Assembly: GCA_946406115.1 (NCBI GenBank)
Contig: OX291553.1
Span: 10,173,001-10,237,000, forward strand
Source of the DNA: Apoda limacodes
Lineage: Eukaryota > Arthropoda > Insecta > Lepidoptera > Limacodidae
DNA length: 64,000 bases
Direction: 5' to 3'
Within the stretch, counting starts at the first letter, position 1, and the number at the start of each line of letters is the position of its first letter. Under the pieces are notes generated by a model. The model had not been told where the DNA came from. It did not search any database and saw only the letters and a program-made list of their open reading frames with translations. Below, in pieces: positions 23,501-33,475 of the stretch. A program made the translations under genes and the position numbers.

Positions 23501-24517
23501 TGTTCCTTACGAGTGCACGCTTGTTTCAACTGAAGCATTGCAACGTATTCAGAGATACATAAGTAGAAACAGAAAAACAATAAATTTAAGCTTGTTTCGA
23601 TGCTTGCCGATAATTAATATACACGATGTAGAGTTTTCTAGTTGAAGTCTACAAGATTTAGCGTTTTCGATACATGATGAATAAGTCTATCAATATAGTT
23701 TCAAAAACGCTCTCTCTATAGCGATACTGCTCGATTTTTCGATTGAAACTTGTCTAAGTCCCCTTACTTATTGCATCTCCTGCGCGCCCGTTCCCCTCGC
23801 CATATATAAATATACCTACAAAAAAAAATCTCAAATGAACGTGCAGTGGCGAAATTTTATTGGGTAATTTAAAAATATGAATTATCAGAGTGTACTATAA
23901 TTAATAAATAATAAGAATGGGACGGAGCAATTTTCCGCAGTGTTTTATCGGCCAAAAACCAAAAAGTGATGGAAATATTTAATGTAAAACATTAAATTGT
24001 GCAGGGCATAAACACGGACTAAAAAATAAAAATAAAAGAAGCAATTTTTCTGAAGAAGTTATAGGAAAAAAACAGTTTTTTTTTTATTTCTGTCTTCTTC
24101 AAATCAACACATTCTTGGATAATAAGTACATACTGACAGCGATATATACTGACGTATAGCAAAAAGATATTGAACTGAGCATTTTTCCGCCAAGTGCTAT
24201 AAGTGAATTTTCATATTTAGGCACAAATACCTAAGTTCCGAAATAAAAAAAAATATTGGATAATTTATCACCCATGATGTGTATACTCGACGTTATCACT
24301 ATGCAAATTTGCAGCGATAGAGTAAATTACTGTCAGGGTCTAACCCCCTCAGTGACCGTACCACAGCATTTCGCACCAGAACACATATCGACGTCTGTAA
24401 CTTCAAATGCCTTAGCATTGTTATTGCGTTACACCTGGGGAAAAATTTCTACTGGTTGAACTGGTTTGCTGTTATATCGTTTACATATTTTACAATCAGA
24501 AATTACTGCTTTAATTA
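23501..24517. other. AT-rich noncoding stretch
   Basis: No gene or repeat recognised. This lies downstream of the host gene on its own strand. Confidence 0.35.
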
Positions 24518-24630
24518 ACGTTTGGGATCGTCGACAATTCTCACAGCCCGTCGTTGAACCGAGTCAAAAGGGCCAAGGTGGTATTCTGGTGCGCCCGTCC
24601 AGAGATGGCAGCAGTACAAGTACATACAAA
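24518..24630 (-). mobile_element. CR1/Jockey-type LINE ORF2 fragment
   Basis: The minus-strand translation contains 'CCHLWTGAPEYHLGPFDS' and 'VQRRAVRIV', which correspond to 'CCHLWAGAPGYQLGPFDS' in the LINE at 32827-33030. It is a short piece of the region after the reverse transcriptase, from the same family. Confidence 0.65.
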
Positions 24631-24800
24631 TCTTAACTACACATGCTAGCGAGTAGTAAATGTGCAAACGTATCATGGGTACCCTGGACATTTTGGAGAG
24701 AATCAAACGCGTACCCGATAGTATACCCTTAATTATGAAGGAACACTCAAGTGATGTCTTTGCTTAGCAAAATCAAAAAAATAAGAACTAAATTAATAAA

Positions 24801-24806
24801 TTTATT
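24801..24806 (-). promoter_or_regulatory. Polyadenylation signal of the CEP20-like gene
   Basis: AATAAA on the minus strand lies 73 bases after the stop codon at 24881-24879. This is a usual insect 3' UTR length. Confidence 0.55.
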
Positions 24807-24878
24807 CATAAAATTGGTCATTGACAAAGATCCATTTAATAAAACATTATTATAATATAGATATTGTATTTTTTGCAT

Positions 24879-26981
24879 TTAAACATCTCTTTTACTTTTA
24901 ATAATTTTGCGTTTTATGCGTTCGGTGTATGCAGCAACTATATTTGAAAGTAACGGCAAGGCAGCTGATTTTTCATCGTCTCTGACTCCGACTTCTTTGC
25001 AGAGTTCTGCCCTACTTTTCTTTTTATTAAACAAACCAGCTTCAGATGTCATGACAGAAGAAGTATATAAGTACCCATTCCATTCTAAATACTCTCTTAC
25101 TAACTCATTAACAAGAAGCACTTCTTCAGGTGGAAGTGGGGGTTTCTCTTGCTTGTCACCTGAGTTTAAGTGTAGTTGGCGATCTTTTAAGGCTTCTGTA
25201 ACCTTTGATCTCACCTGAAACAATTGATATTTTATGAGTTTTACTACTTTTCCCCGCAGCAGGCGAACCGTGGAAAAATTGGTTATTGGGCAAGTATAAC
25301 TACGGGGACCCCTATTTGCAACGGAATAATAAAGTATTATTTATAAATTCCTGTCATTTTACCTATACCCCTGTGTCAGAAAAATGTATGACCATGGGAT
25401 TTATCAATCATTATAAAAAGTACTCTATACTATGTCCTTTTCAGTCATTTCAAAAATCACTGTGCAGAATATCTGGTCACTCCTTTGATCCGTCGCACTG
25501 TTGACGAATAGTACCCCGCAGAAAATCTACGTCCAACACAGCATCACTGTCTAAAAAGTCTATTACTTTGGGATTTTTATCAGGTAATCAGGATCTCGAT
25601 CCAATTGGGGAAATTTTACCATTGAAAATTACTGTCATTTACAGTAATTTTCAATGGTAAAATTCAAACCCTACCGCCTTTCTCCGCTCTACTCTGTCTC
25701 TCTCTCACGCCTTAGATCTAAATTTGCGACATCTTCTTGATCACCTAACGTATGTTGTGAACATTAGTTATTTTATTCCATAATTATTAATGTATTAATA
25801 ACTCGACCACAGTGCCACCAACCAGGGTCCACTTGCAAATAAAACTATTCAAAAACCTACTCAAACACAAACAAAAAGTTAGAAGTACGATTGAAATCGT
25901 CACGAAACAACCCAAGCATACATACTTCAAATTTGACACCTTTTATAGGTCGTCGCTTAATGATGTTTAAATAATTATACGGTACCTTCAAATTGTTCGA
26001 AATCTGATCCGCCATTACTAACCATTAGCATATTTTTCAAAATTAAATATAGAACGCTATTGATTGATGTTCAAAAACAATATCTATATGTAGCACGTCA
26101 TGAACATACATAACACCATAATTTAAATTATTCTTTAATTTGTAGGTATACTACTTATATGTCTTTTAATATATAAGTAGTATATTATAATATGATACGA
26201 AATAAAAAATATATGTAATTTAAGTATATAAAACATAAATTGTTACAAAATTTTATTAATAAATTGGGATATCAAGGGATTTGAAGTTTAATATAAAGTA
26301 ATTTACAATATAAGCCCAGGAAATATTCATAATATATGTACGCTGTCGCTGCATCTGACGGTCATCTGGGCTCCAATGAAAACCAGCGCAATGGTAGTTT
26401 TTCGGCCAAAGCATATGCTGAGTGGGTCCAATTTGACACCCAAAACAATGGAAGCTTTTACCCTATTTGTTTTATTTTTATTTGTTTTTGTTTAATTGCT
26501 TTTTGTTTTGTGTTGTATATGTGGTGTCAAATAAAGAGTTGTCTATGTCATATACTAAGGTTTAAACAACGAATGCAATAGATACTACGGAACGTGTGAT
26601 ACAGAATAGATAGCTATATTTCTCACTCGATTGCTGCTGACATGTTACTGAATCAAATTACGACAATTGTCCTTATTTTTTGCCTCAGTTTTTGCGTGCT
26701 AGTACCACGCTAGTACGATATCGACCTCTTTTAATACATATACTATAATTGTGGTAGGAATACCTACCTATGAAATGTGAATGCTAACACCATTTTTAAA
26801 AGTCAATTTAAGTACCTATATTGCGCAGGCAACAACGCCGCATGAAAGAACATATTCCGTTCAAGAGGAAAATAATAATACATACCTCTGCTTGTAATTT
26901 ATTTAAATGGCCATTTTTCTTCAAAAGGTCTTTTATTGCTTTCAAAAGTTCTTTTTCCGTTGCTTGCTTATTTTCACTCAT
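24879..26981 (-). CDS. CEP20/FOR20-like centrosomal LisH protein
   Basis: Two exons on the minus strand, 26981-26886 and 25214-24879, join in phase 0 to give 143 residues (human CEP20/FOPNL is 174). The start ATG is at 26981. The donor is GAG|GTATGT and the acceptor is TTGTTTCAG|GTGAGA. Residues 1-32 form a lysine-rich amphipathic helix with 'KELLKAIKDLLKKNGHL', matching the family's opening helix. Residues about 62-91 form the LisH dimerisation motif (LLVNELVREYLEWNGYLYTS). 'ALPLLSNIVAAY' matches the conserved 'IPLLYGILAHF' block. In this family the protein sits at centriolar satellites and basal bodies and is needed for ciliogenesis. It has no operon partners and is flanked by repeats. The family call is from memory of the human sequence, but exon structure and motif order agree well. 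A 5' noncoding exon is possible. Confidence 0.87.
25215..26885 (-). other. Intron of the CEP20-like gene
   Basis: This is a 1671-bp GT-AG intron. It is AT-rich, contains a perfect 24-bp-stem palindrome at 25612-25664, and has no recognisable coding exon. Open frames at 25286-25504 and 26336-26581 have no domain motif and lie on the other strand. Confidence 0.75.
25612..25664. repeat. Perfect palindrome, 24-bp stem with 5-nt loop
   Basis: The left arm ends 'accattgaaaattactgt', the loop is 'cattt' and the right arm is 'acagtaattttcaatggt'. Arms pair over 25612-25635 and 25641-25664 with at most one mismatch at the base. It lies inside the intron of the CEP20-like gene. Confidence 0.8.
26886..26981 (-). 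CDS. Exon 1 of the CEP20-like gene
   Basis: This is the 32-codon first coding exon, too short to be found as an isolated frame. ATG is preceded by 'gattacaaaag'. The exon ends CAAGCAGAG followed by the donor GTATGT. Without it the second exon would lack an ATG and the conserved N-terminal helix. Confidence 0.85.
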
Positions 26982-27223
26982 CTTTTGTAATCAAATTTAT
27001 GACGTGAAAAACACTGAAATTTTTTTCCAAACCATGAAATGACACTAGTTTGACAAATGATTTAGTATCATTCAATGCATTAAAAAAATGTTTCTTTATT
27101 GCATTTACATAGATATCGAAAACTTAGAATTATATATATTTCTTTTTAGTCTATACTTCGCATATTATTGTTATGTTCGTTAATACATATCACATCAGAG
27201 CCATTATATGGCTAGTATACGCC
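26982..27223. other. Presumed promoter and 5' region of the CEP20-like gene
   Basis: Upstream of the minus-strand ATG. No TATA box or initiator could be placed with confidence. 'tttcag' at about 27013 could be an acceptor of a noncoding first exon junction. Confidence 0.3.
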
Positions 27224-27330
27224 CAATGCAGAGGCGTGGGGCTCTTTTTGAAGAAGGAGACTAAGGTAATAGTCCACCACGCTAGCCTAGTGCGAATTGG
27301 TGGATGTTGTCGAACTAGTGGCCAATCGAC
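27224..27330 (+). mobile_element. LINE-derived fragment
   Basis: 'agtccaccacgctagcctag' then 'tgcgaattggtgga' is a phrase familiar from lepidopteran RTE-type LINE 3' regions. No coding remains. Confidence 0.4.
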
Positions 27331-27529
27331 TGTCATTGTGACTGTGAGTTTGTATCGTAAGCTACGGCCTCTTACATGGATTAACGACTGCTGTCATATG
27401 CCAAACAGCCGTGACCAACGCCAACAGTTTTACGTGTCATAAACTTCGTGTTTACGAAAGCACAGAAAAATATGTCACTAGACAGTCACCCATCAAAGTT
27501 ACTGTGACAGCGCTTGACGTTGATTAAGG

Positions 27530-27640
27530 GTCTGCACATACCGAGATGTGATTCGGTTTTTTTTATAATTGAGGAGTTGCCGTTGAAATCCTAAACCGAT
27601 AACCGAATTTAGGGCGGGTGAAATCGCGGGCAAAAGCTAG
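27530..27640 (+). mobile_element. Helitron-type 3' end remnant
   Basis: The segment ends 'gcgggcaaaagCTAG' followed by T, matching a Helitron 3' terminus, and is the inverse of 10970-11060. Just upstream, 'taagggtctgcacataccga' resembles the terminus of the GGCTCATACCGAGACG element, so this is a junction of two repeat fragments. Confidence 0.5.
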
Positions 27641-28261
27641 TGTACTATAAAATAATTAATGTTAGTAAATACCTAATTAAAGTTAAATTCATTCTAAAAA
27701 TTCAAATATATATAATATTATTATTGATATTATATAGTATAATAGATAATAATAAGAATGACAAGAACATTTAAAATAATAAACCACTCTTTGCCCAGCC
27801 AAGAAAGGGAGAGCGTGCAAGCAATGGCCTAACTCGGTTTTAGTTCAGTTTGGTTCGGAACTACTAAAAAAAGGTGTTCGATCAAAGTAATTCGAACACT
27901 TTTTATTCAAATGAGCATGGACTGCCTTAATAGTAGGTAAATCCCACGAACTTTGTTTAGAAACCAAGCACGCCATAAGAAGTCAGAAAAGCTGGGAGAA
28001 ACGAAATAGATCTTGTTCTTAGACCCCGCAAACTGGATTGAAAGAGACACTTGAACACAAGATCTAGTATTTTTAAAAAAAATTAATGATTTTTGCTGGT
28101 ACGTTTTTAACAATAACAACTAACAACTTTAAAAAATCGACTATACTCCATTTCACATAGCATGGTGCGTGGGATACCAGAGATTGCGACTTACACAATG
28201 AAGTGAATACGTATGTAGATTTGAAGATATAAATTATGTCTTGATTATTTTGAATAATAAT
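27641..28261. other. AT-rich noncoding stretch
   Basis: No gene recognised. It ends in ATAAT, the target site of the LTR retrotransposon. Confidence 0.4.
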
Positions 28262-28513
28262 TGTGGCGACTTACATGCATGCAGTTAAGATGAAAGAGAC
28301 TTTGCATGCATGAAATGTCACAGGGAAAAAAATTATATATATAATTATATATATAAAATTATATTTCTTGTTGTAAAAATAAAATTCATTATAAAATACA
28401 AATAAACTATAACTTGTAAATTACATGTAATTTAAATGTAAACAATAGATGTATATAGTGCATATACGTTTTACTTTATTGAATTAAGAATCCCGGACCG
28501 GTGCAGCGCTTCA
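28262..28513 (+). repeat. 5' LTR
   Basis: 252 bp, starts TGTGGCGACTTACATG and ends CAGCGCTTCA. It differs from the 3' LTR by two indels (about 6 and 12 bp), a changed AT-rich tract and a few substitutions. It contains AATAAA and TATATA motifs. Confidence 0.92.
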
Positions 28514-28514
28514 T

Positions 28515-28521
28515 TGGTGAC
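28515..28521 (+). other. Primer binding site start (TGGTGAC)
   Basis: It lies one base after the 5' LTR. TGGTGAC is complementary to the CCA end of tRNA-Trp, and the match fails after seven bases, either from mutation or because another tRNA was used. Confidence 0.55.
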
Positions 28522-28575
28522 TTCCCAACTACGCACGTATTTAGATATTCACATTGCAATTCGAACATAAAATAC

Positions 28576-29445
28576 ATGGAGACTACATGTAACGAAGTTA
28601 AAGATTTACTTAGCGATAATGCAGAGCCTGGTGTGTTCCGTGTGGGCGTACGAGTGCCACCGTTTTGGCCAGAAGAACCAGCCGTTTGGTTCGCTCAAAT
28701 TGAAGGCCAATTTGTTTTATCAAATATAACATCAGACTCTACTAAGTTCTAGTACGTAATAGGGCAATTAGACCAACAATTTGCTGCAGAGGTAAAAGAT
28801 ATAATTACTTTACCTCCTGACTCTGGCAAATATGACAAATTAAAATTGGAACTTATTAAAGGACTTTCTGCCTCACAAGAACGAAAGACTAAGCAACTGT
28901 TGGCACATGAAGAGCTTGGCGACAGAAAGCCTTCTCAGTTCTTAAGGCTTTTACAAAATCTAGCCGATCCGTTAGTCCCAAAAGAATTTCTTCGTACCAT
29001 ATGGTTAAACCGTCTACCACCAAGTCTACAAGCCATACTCGCTTCGCAGAGTCACACCGAACTGGAAGCTGTAGCTGACTTAGCTGATAGGATTAACGAC
29101 GTCGTCCCTTCGACGTCACATATTGCTAGTACGTCTCATGATCTGCCTAGTACTGCTTTAGATCTTTTAGGTCAGAGAGTAGCAGAACTGACGCGGCGAG
29201 TAGAGGAACTGAGCGTACAGAATTTTCAACCTTATCGTCACACTAGAGGTAATGAAATTGAAATTCTCGTTCAAGATCACATTCAGGTACGACAACTAAC
29301 ACCAATTGCTGGTACCACTTTAATTTTGGCTCTAAAGCTAAAAAATGTACTCCACCGTGCAGCTATGACAAGGGAAACTCGCAGGGCAGCCAATAATGGC
29401 GGCAACCGACTGCCCTTCTCAACCAGACCGCCTGTTTATCACTGA
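28576..29445 (+). pseudogene. gag pseudogene of the LTR element
   Basis: Reading starts at ATG 28576. 'PPFWPEEPAVWFAQIEGQF' near the start and 'LLAHEELGDRKPSQFLR' later are hallmark capsid-region motifs of the CsRN1 clade. An in-frame TAG interrupts at 28750-28752 and the frame then continues. The C-terminal zinc-binding motif (CWYH then KCTPPC, about 29307-29360) is in another frame, so a frameshift lies between about 29230 and 29300. The product would be a structural, RNA-binding particle protein, but it is not made intact here. Confidence 0.85.
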
Positions 29446-30473
29446 TCGCAAAACGAAAATACAATATTTAGTCGACACCGGCAGCCGTGCGGGTGCCGCG
29501 TGCCAAAACAAAAAAAATGATGGTTGGCGTCCATGTGGAGATTATAGGGCGCTAAATACACGAACCGTACCAGACCGATACCCTGTGCGGCATATTCATG
29601 ATTTTGCATATCAATTGACAGGTAAAACAGTGTTCTCGACCATAGATCTTGTAAAAGCCTACAACCAAATTCCAGTAAATTCTAGTGATATTCCTTAAAC
29701 TGCAATAGCAACCCCTTTTGGCATATTTGATTTCCCTTATATGACGTTTTATAGATGAAATGCTTCACGATTTAGGATTTTATTACAGCTATATAGATGA
29801 TATTTTGCTATTTTCAGCCTCTAAATCTCAACACCATCAACATCTCCGACAAATTTTTGAAAAGCTGAGAGAGTATGATTTTTTGATCAATACTAACAAA
29901 TGTGTTTTTGAGCAAGACGAAGTAAATTTTTTGGGTTATAATGTATCTGCTGACGGCATTAAACCATTAGAGTCAAAGGTACACGCAATTCAGGAATTCC
30001 CTATTCCAAAAACTATAAAAGAATTACGTCGTTTCTTAGGGATGATTAATTTTTATCGTCGGTTCATTCCTGGTGCAGCCAAAGTACATGCACCACTTAA
30101 CGTCCTTCTATGCGGATCTGACGCCAAAGGTTCTAAAAAAGTCTGCTTGTCACCGGAACAGTTAGAAGCTTTTAACCAATGCAAATATTCTTTATCAAAG
30201 GCAACCCTATTAGCACATCACGATCCACAAGCAGAACTAGCGATCATGACAGATGCTACCGACACGGCAATAGGCGCTGTGTTACAGCAACAAAAAAATG
30301 ATAATTGGCAACCTCTAGCCTCTTTTTCGAGGAAACTTAATCCTTCGCAAAAAAACACAGCCCATATGATCGCGAACTACTCGCAATATATGAGGCGATC
30401 AAATATTTTAGGCCAGAAAATTTGCTGGTTTTACAGATCACAAACCTATAACATTTGCTTTTACAACCCGTAG
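29446..30473 (+). pseudogene. pol pseudogene: protease, reverse transcriptase, RNase H
   Basis: The protease active-site VDTGS is at 29471-29485. Soon after, the frame passes directly into the reverse transcriptase at '[13 protein letters not shown]', so the rest of protease and the RT start are deleted. '[14 protein letters not shown]' follows, then a stop near 29697 and a second deletion removes the segment before the catalytic YIDD (29790-29801). RNase H begins with 'LAIMTDATDTAIGAVLQQQ' and loses frame near 30360. These lesions exclude a working polymerase. Confidence 0.87.
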
Positions 30474-31366
30474 AGATAAATGTTTACCTCGACAGTTTAG
30501 ATACCTGGACTTAATATCTCAATACACAACTGATATAAGATTTATCTCAGGCATACAAAATGCTGTAGCTGACACTTTATCTAGAATCGAGGAAGTTGCG
30601 ACAATCATAGATTATCAATCCCTTGCACAGTCTCAAGAAAACGACACGGAGTTACAAGGCTTGCTCAAAAACGGATGCAGTCTGCAACTCCATAGGTTAG
30701 CTACGCCTGAAACGAATGTAAAGATATACTGTGACGTTTCAACACCTAGTCCTCGTCCATTTCTAACTTCATCTTTCAGGCGACAGGTATTTGAAACACT
30801 TCACAACTTATCTCATCCGGGTGGTAAAGCATCCGTTCAATTAACTGCTGATAGATTTGTGTGGCTGGGTATTAGGAAAGATTGTAAGGAATGTCAACAT
30901 TGCCAACGCAGCAAAGTTTCAAAACATACTTCAGCACCACTTGTAGAGTTTAAACTACCTTCTGCTCGATTTCAACATGTCCATATGGACATAATAGGTC
31001 CCTTACACCTCTATCCAATGGTAAAATATACTGCCTCACATTAGTCGATCGCTTTACTCGATGGCCAGAGGCATATCCCTTAAAAGATATGACTGCAGAA
31101 ACATGTGCATTTACCTTCATATCAGGATGGGTCTCACGATTTGGTTGCCCGGAACGCATTACGACTGACCGTGGCCGCCAAAATTGAAACTCAGCTTTTT
31201 AGAAGCATCGCTACAGTGTACAGCTTATCACCCAGCTGCAAATGGTCTTGTTAAGAGATTAAGCCGCCAACTAAAGGTGAGATTACTTGCCATACCAATT
31301 CCCAATGGTCTGAAACTCTTCCCATTGTACTCCTTGGCATTCGCAGCGCTTGGAAAGATGATATAA
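30474..31366 (+). pseudogene. Integrase pseudogene
   Basis: The HHCC zinc-binding region is complete at about 30808-30910 (HNLSHPGG, then CKECQHCQRSK). The first catalytic Asp lies in 'HVHMDIIGP' (about 30985). A frameshift near 31010 breaks the catalytic core, and another lesion follows near 31180. The third catalytic residue is changed: the expected Glu after 'AANGLV' is Lys (AAG, 31253-31255). The enzyme could not catalyse integration. Confidence 0.85.
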
Positions 31367-31407
31367 AAGCATCTGCAGCAGAATTAGTTTATGGTGAACC
31401 ACTTCGA

Positions 31408-31797
31408 TTGCCAGGACAATTCTTATCCCTAAACAAAAAACTAGTGGTGAATTTCACCGATTATGCAAGTCGTCTTCGTAACTACATGGGCAACCTTACA
31501 CCGCAGCCTACATCTTGGCACGGCAAACGCCCCTTCTACGTCCCTAAAGACGTAAATACTGCCACTCATGTGTTTTTAAGGCAAGGACCAAATCAAAAGT
31601 CACTTCAAGCACCTTACTGTGGTCCCTACAAAATACTGCGTAGAGGATCTAAATCCTTTGACATTGAGGTCAAAGGAAAACTTCAAACGGTAACGGTTGA
31701 AGGTAGGTCTCAAATAAATCAAAGCAATCTAGAAGACGTTGGAAGGACCACAAGAAGTGGGCGAAAAATTAGATTCCCTGACCACTATCGACCATAG
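31408..31797 (+). pseudogene. Integrase C-terminal GPY/F-like region
   Basis: A 129-codon open frame contains 'APYCGPYKILRRGSKSFDI', the GPY/F module that follows the integrase core in Gypsy elements, and ends 'GRKIRFPDHYRP', typical of the clade. It is the least damaged part of pol. The TAG stop lies just before the purine-rich tract. Confidence 0.8.
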
Positions 31798-31807
31798 TAA
31801 CTGTCTC

Positions 31808-31820
31808 GGTGGGGGAGTAC
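31808..31820 (+). other. Polypurine tract
   Basis: 'ggtgggggagtac' directly precedes the 3' LTR, in the place where plus-strand priming starts in LTR elements. Confidence 0.65.
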
Positions 31821-32060
31821 TGTGGCGACTTACATGCATGCAGTTAAGATGAAAGAGGTTTGACTTTGCATGCATGAAATGTCACAGGGAAAAAAATTAT
31901 ATATATGTCTTGATTTGTAATATTTTCTTGTTGTGAAAATAAAATTCATTATAAAATACAAATAAACTATAACTTGTAAATTACATGTAAATTAAATGTA
32001 TATAGTGCATATACGTTTTACTTTATTGAATTAAGAAGCCCGGACCGGTGCAGCGCTTCA
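31821..32060 (+). repeat. 3' LTR
   Basis: 240 bp, TGTGGCGACT...CAGCGCTTCA, followed by ATAAT. It is the partner of 28262-28513. Confidence 0.92.
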
Positions 32061-32280
32061 ATAATATTATACAATTATATTTTACTGTCAGAGACAAAAT
32101 TATAAAATGGAATAGAATATAATAGTCTATTTTTTACATCCTCAGACCCTGTGGAATCATTTGAAATATAATTGTACACTCAGATAGCTTACGACTCGAA
32201 AAGAAAATATATGCTCTTCCGGCTATATACTGATGAACTCATTTCAAATGTACGCATCAGCTATGTGTACTAATTTTTTT
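32061..32280. other. Spacer between LTR element and LINE
   Basis: AT-rich DNA, nothing recognised. Confidence 0.4.
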
Positions 32281-33475
32281 GTGTATGACACCGGGGTCTT
32301 CTATCGAAGTTGCCATCTTACGGAGTGCCCGAGGGTTTGTGCAAATGCTTTTTTTCCGGCAGACGCATACGAACTGTAGTTGACGGTAGTTGCTCTGATA
32401 GCATGGACATTAATGCTGGTGTCCCGCAAGGCTCCGTGCGTACGTTGTTGCTACTGCATATCAATGACATGTTGGACATCAACAACATACATTGCTATGT
32501 AGATGACAGTACTGGAGACGCCTATTACACGGGTCGCGCAAACATCCCTCGTTCCGTTGTGGAGGAAAACCGCGAAGAACTTGTGTCTCAAATCAACACC
32601 ACACTGTCCAAGGTCTTTGACTTGGGACGGGTAAACTTGGTCCGATTCAACCCTACAAAGACACAAGTCTGCGCGTTCACTGCTAAGAAAACCTCATTCA
32701 CTGTAGCCCCACAATTATAAATAATAATAATACACACACAGAACACTCTCTAGCTCCAACAGCATTGGAATCCTTCATGTTGACATCTCCAGCGATGTTA
32801 AGTTCCGAGATCATTTACAAGATAAGGTGAAGCTGGCGTCCAAAAAACTAGGTGTACTCAACAGAGCGAGGCATTACTTCACGTCGGGGCAGAGGTTGCT
32901 GCTTTATAAGTCGCAAGTTCGGCCCCATATGGAGTACTGCTGCCATCTCTGGGCAGGTGCACCCGGATACCAGCTTGGACCTTTTGACTCGCTTCAACGA
33001 CGGGATGTGAGAATTGTCAACGATCCCTAACTCACTTGCCGTATTGCAACCTTAAGTCTGAGGAGAGACTTTGCCTCCCTGTGTGTGTTCTACCGCTTGT
33101 ACAATGGGATGTGTTCTGAGAAATTGTTTGAAATGATGCCGATGGCTACTTTCTACCATCGCACCGCTCGCCATCGGCAGGGAATTCATTCTCACACTTT
33201 AGTACCGAAATGGTCGCGTACAGTGCGGTTTCAGAGAAACTTCCTCCCGCGAACGCTTAGGTTGTGGAATGAGCTCCCTGCCAAGGTTTTCTCTAAAGAC
33301 TACAGTATGGGCTTCTTCAAGAAAGAAGTTATTGGATTTTTGGAGGGTCGGCAACGCGCTAGTGATACTTCTGGTGTTGCAAGCGTCCATAGGCCACGGT
33401 GACCGCTTACCATCAGGCGGACCGTGCGCTTGTTTGCCACCTTACTGGCATAAAAAAAAAAAAAAAAAGAACTAA
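32281..33475 (+). mobile_element. CR1/Jockey-type LINE, 5'-truncated, inactive
   Basis: The first frame (32310-32720) carries reverse transcriptase motifs 'DINAGVPQGS' and the catalytic YVDDS. After a frameshift, 32827-33030 gives 'RPHMEYCCHLWAGAP' and 'LGPFDSLQRRDVRIV'; after a stop near 33029 a third frame (33085-33402) ends with 'FLPRTLRLWNELPAKVF' and 'ASVHRPR'. The 3' UTR ends in 'ggcat' plus an A-run at 33453-33468. The endonuclease and ORF1 are missing. Two more fragments of the family lie at 11446-11562 and 24518-24630. Confidence 0.85.

Larger units (their letters stand above)
28262..32060 (+). mobile_element. Gypsy-superfamily LTR retrotransposon, CsRN1/Kabuki-like, inactive
   Basis: The 3.8 kb element is flanked by the 5-bp duplication ATAAT (28257-28261 and 32061-32065). 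It has two TG...CA LTRs, a primer binding site beginning TGGTGAC at 28515, gag, protease, reverse transcriptase, RNase H, integrase with a GPY/F-like C-terminus, and a purine-rich tract before the 3' LTR. The TGGTGAC start fits tRNA-Trp priming and the gag zinc motif fits the CsRN1 clade. It is inactivated by stops, frameshifts and at least two internal deletions. Normal elements of this clade are about 5 kb. No envelope gene is present. Confidence 0.9.

Noticed and set aside
24907..25218. 103-codon plus-strand frame opposite CEP20-like exon 2
   Set aside because: Shadow of the real minus-strand exon, which has splice sites and a family match.
27173..27442. 89-codon frame at 27173-27442
   Set aside because: Overlaps a LINE-derived fragment; no conserved protein motif.
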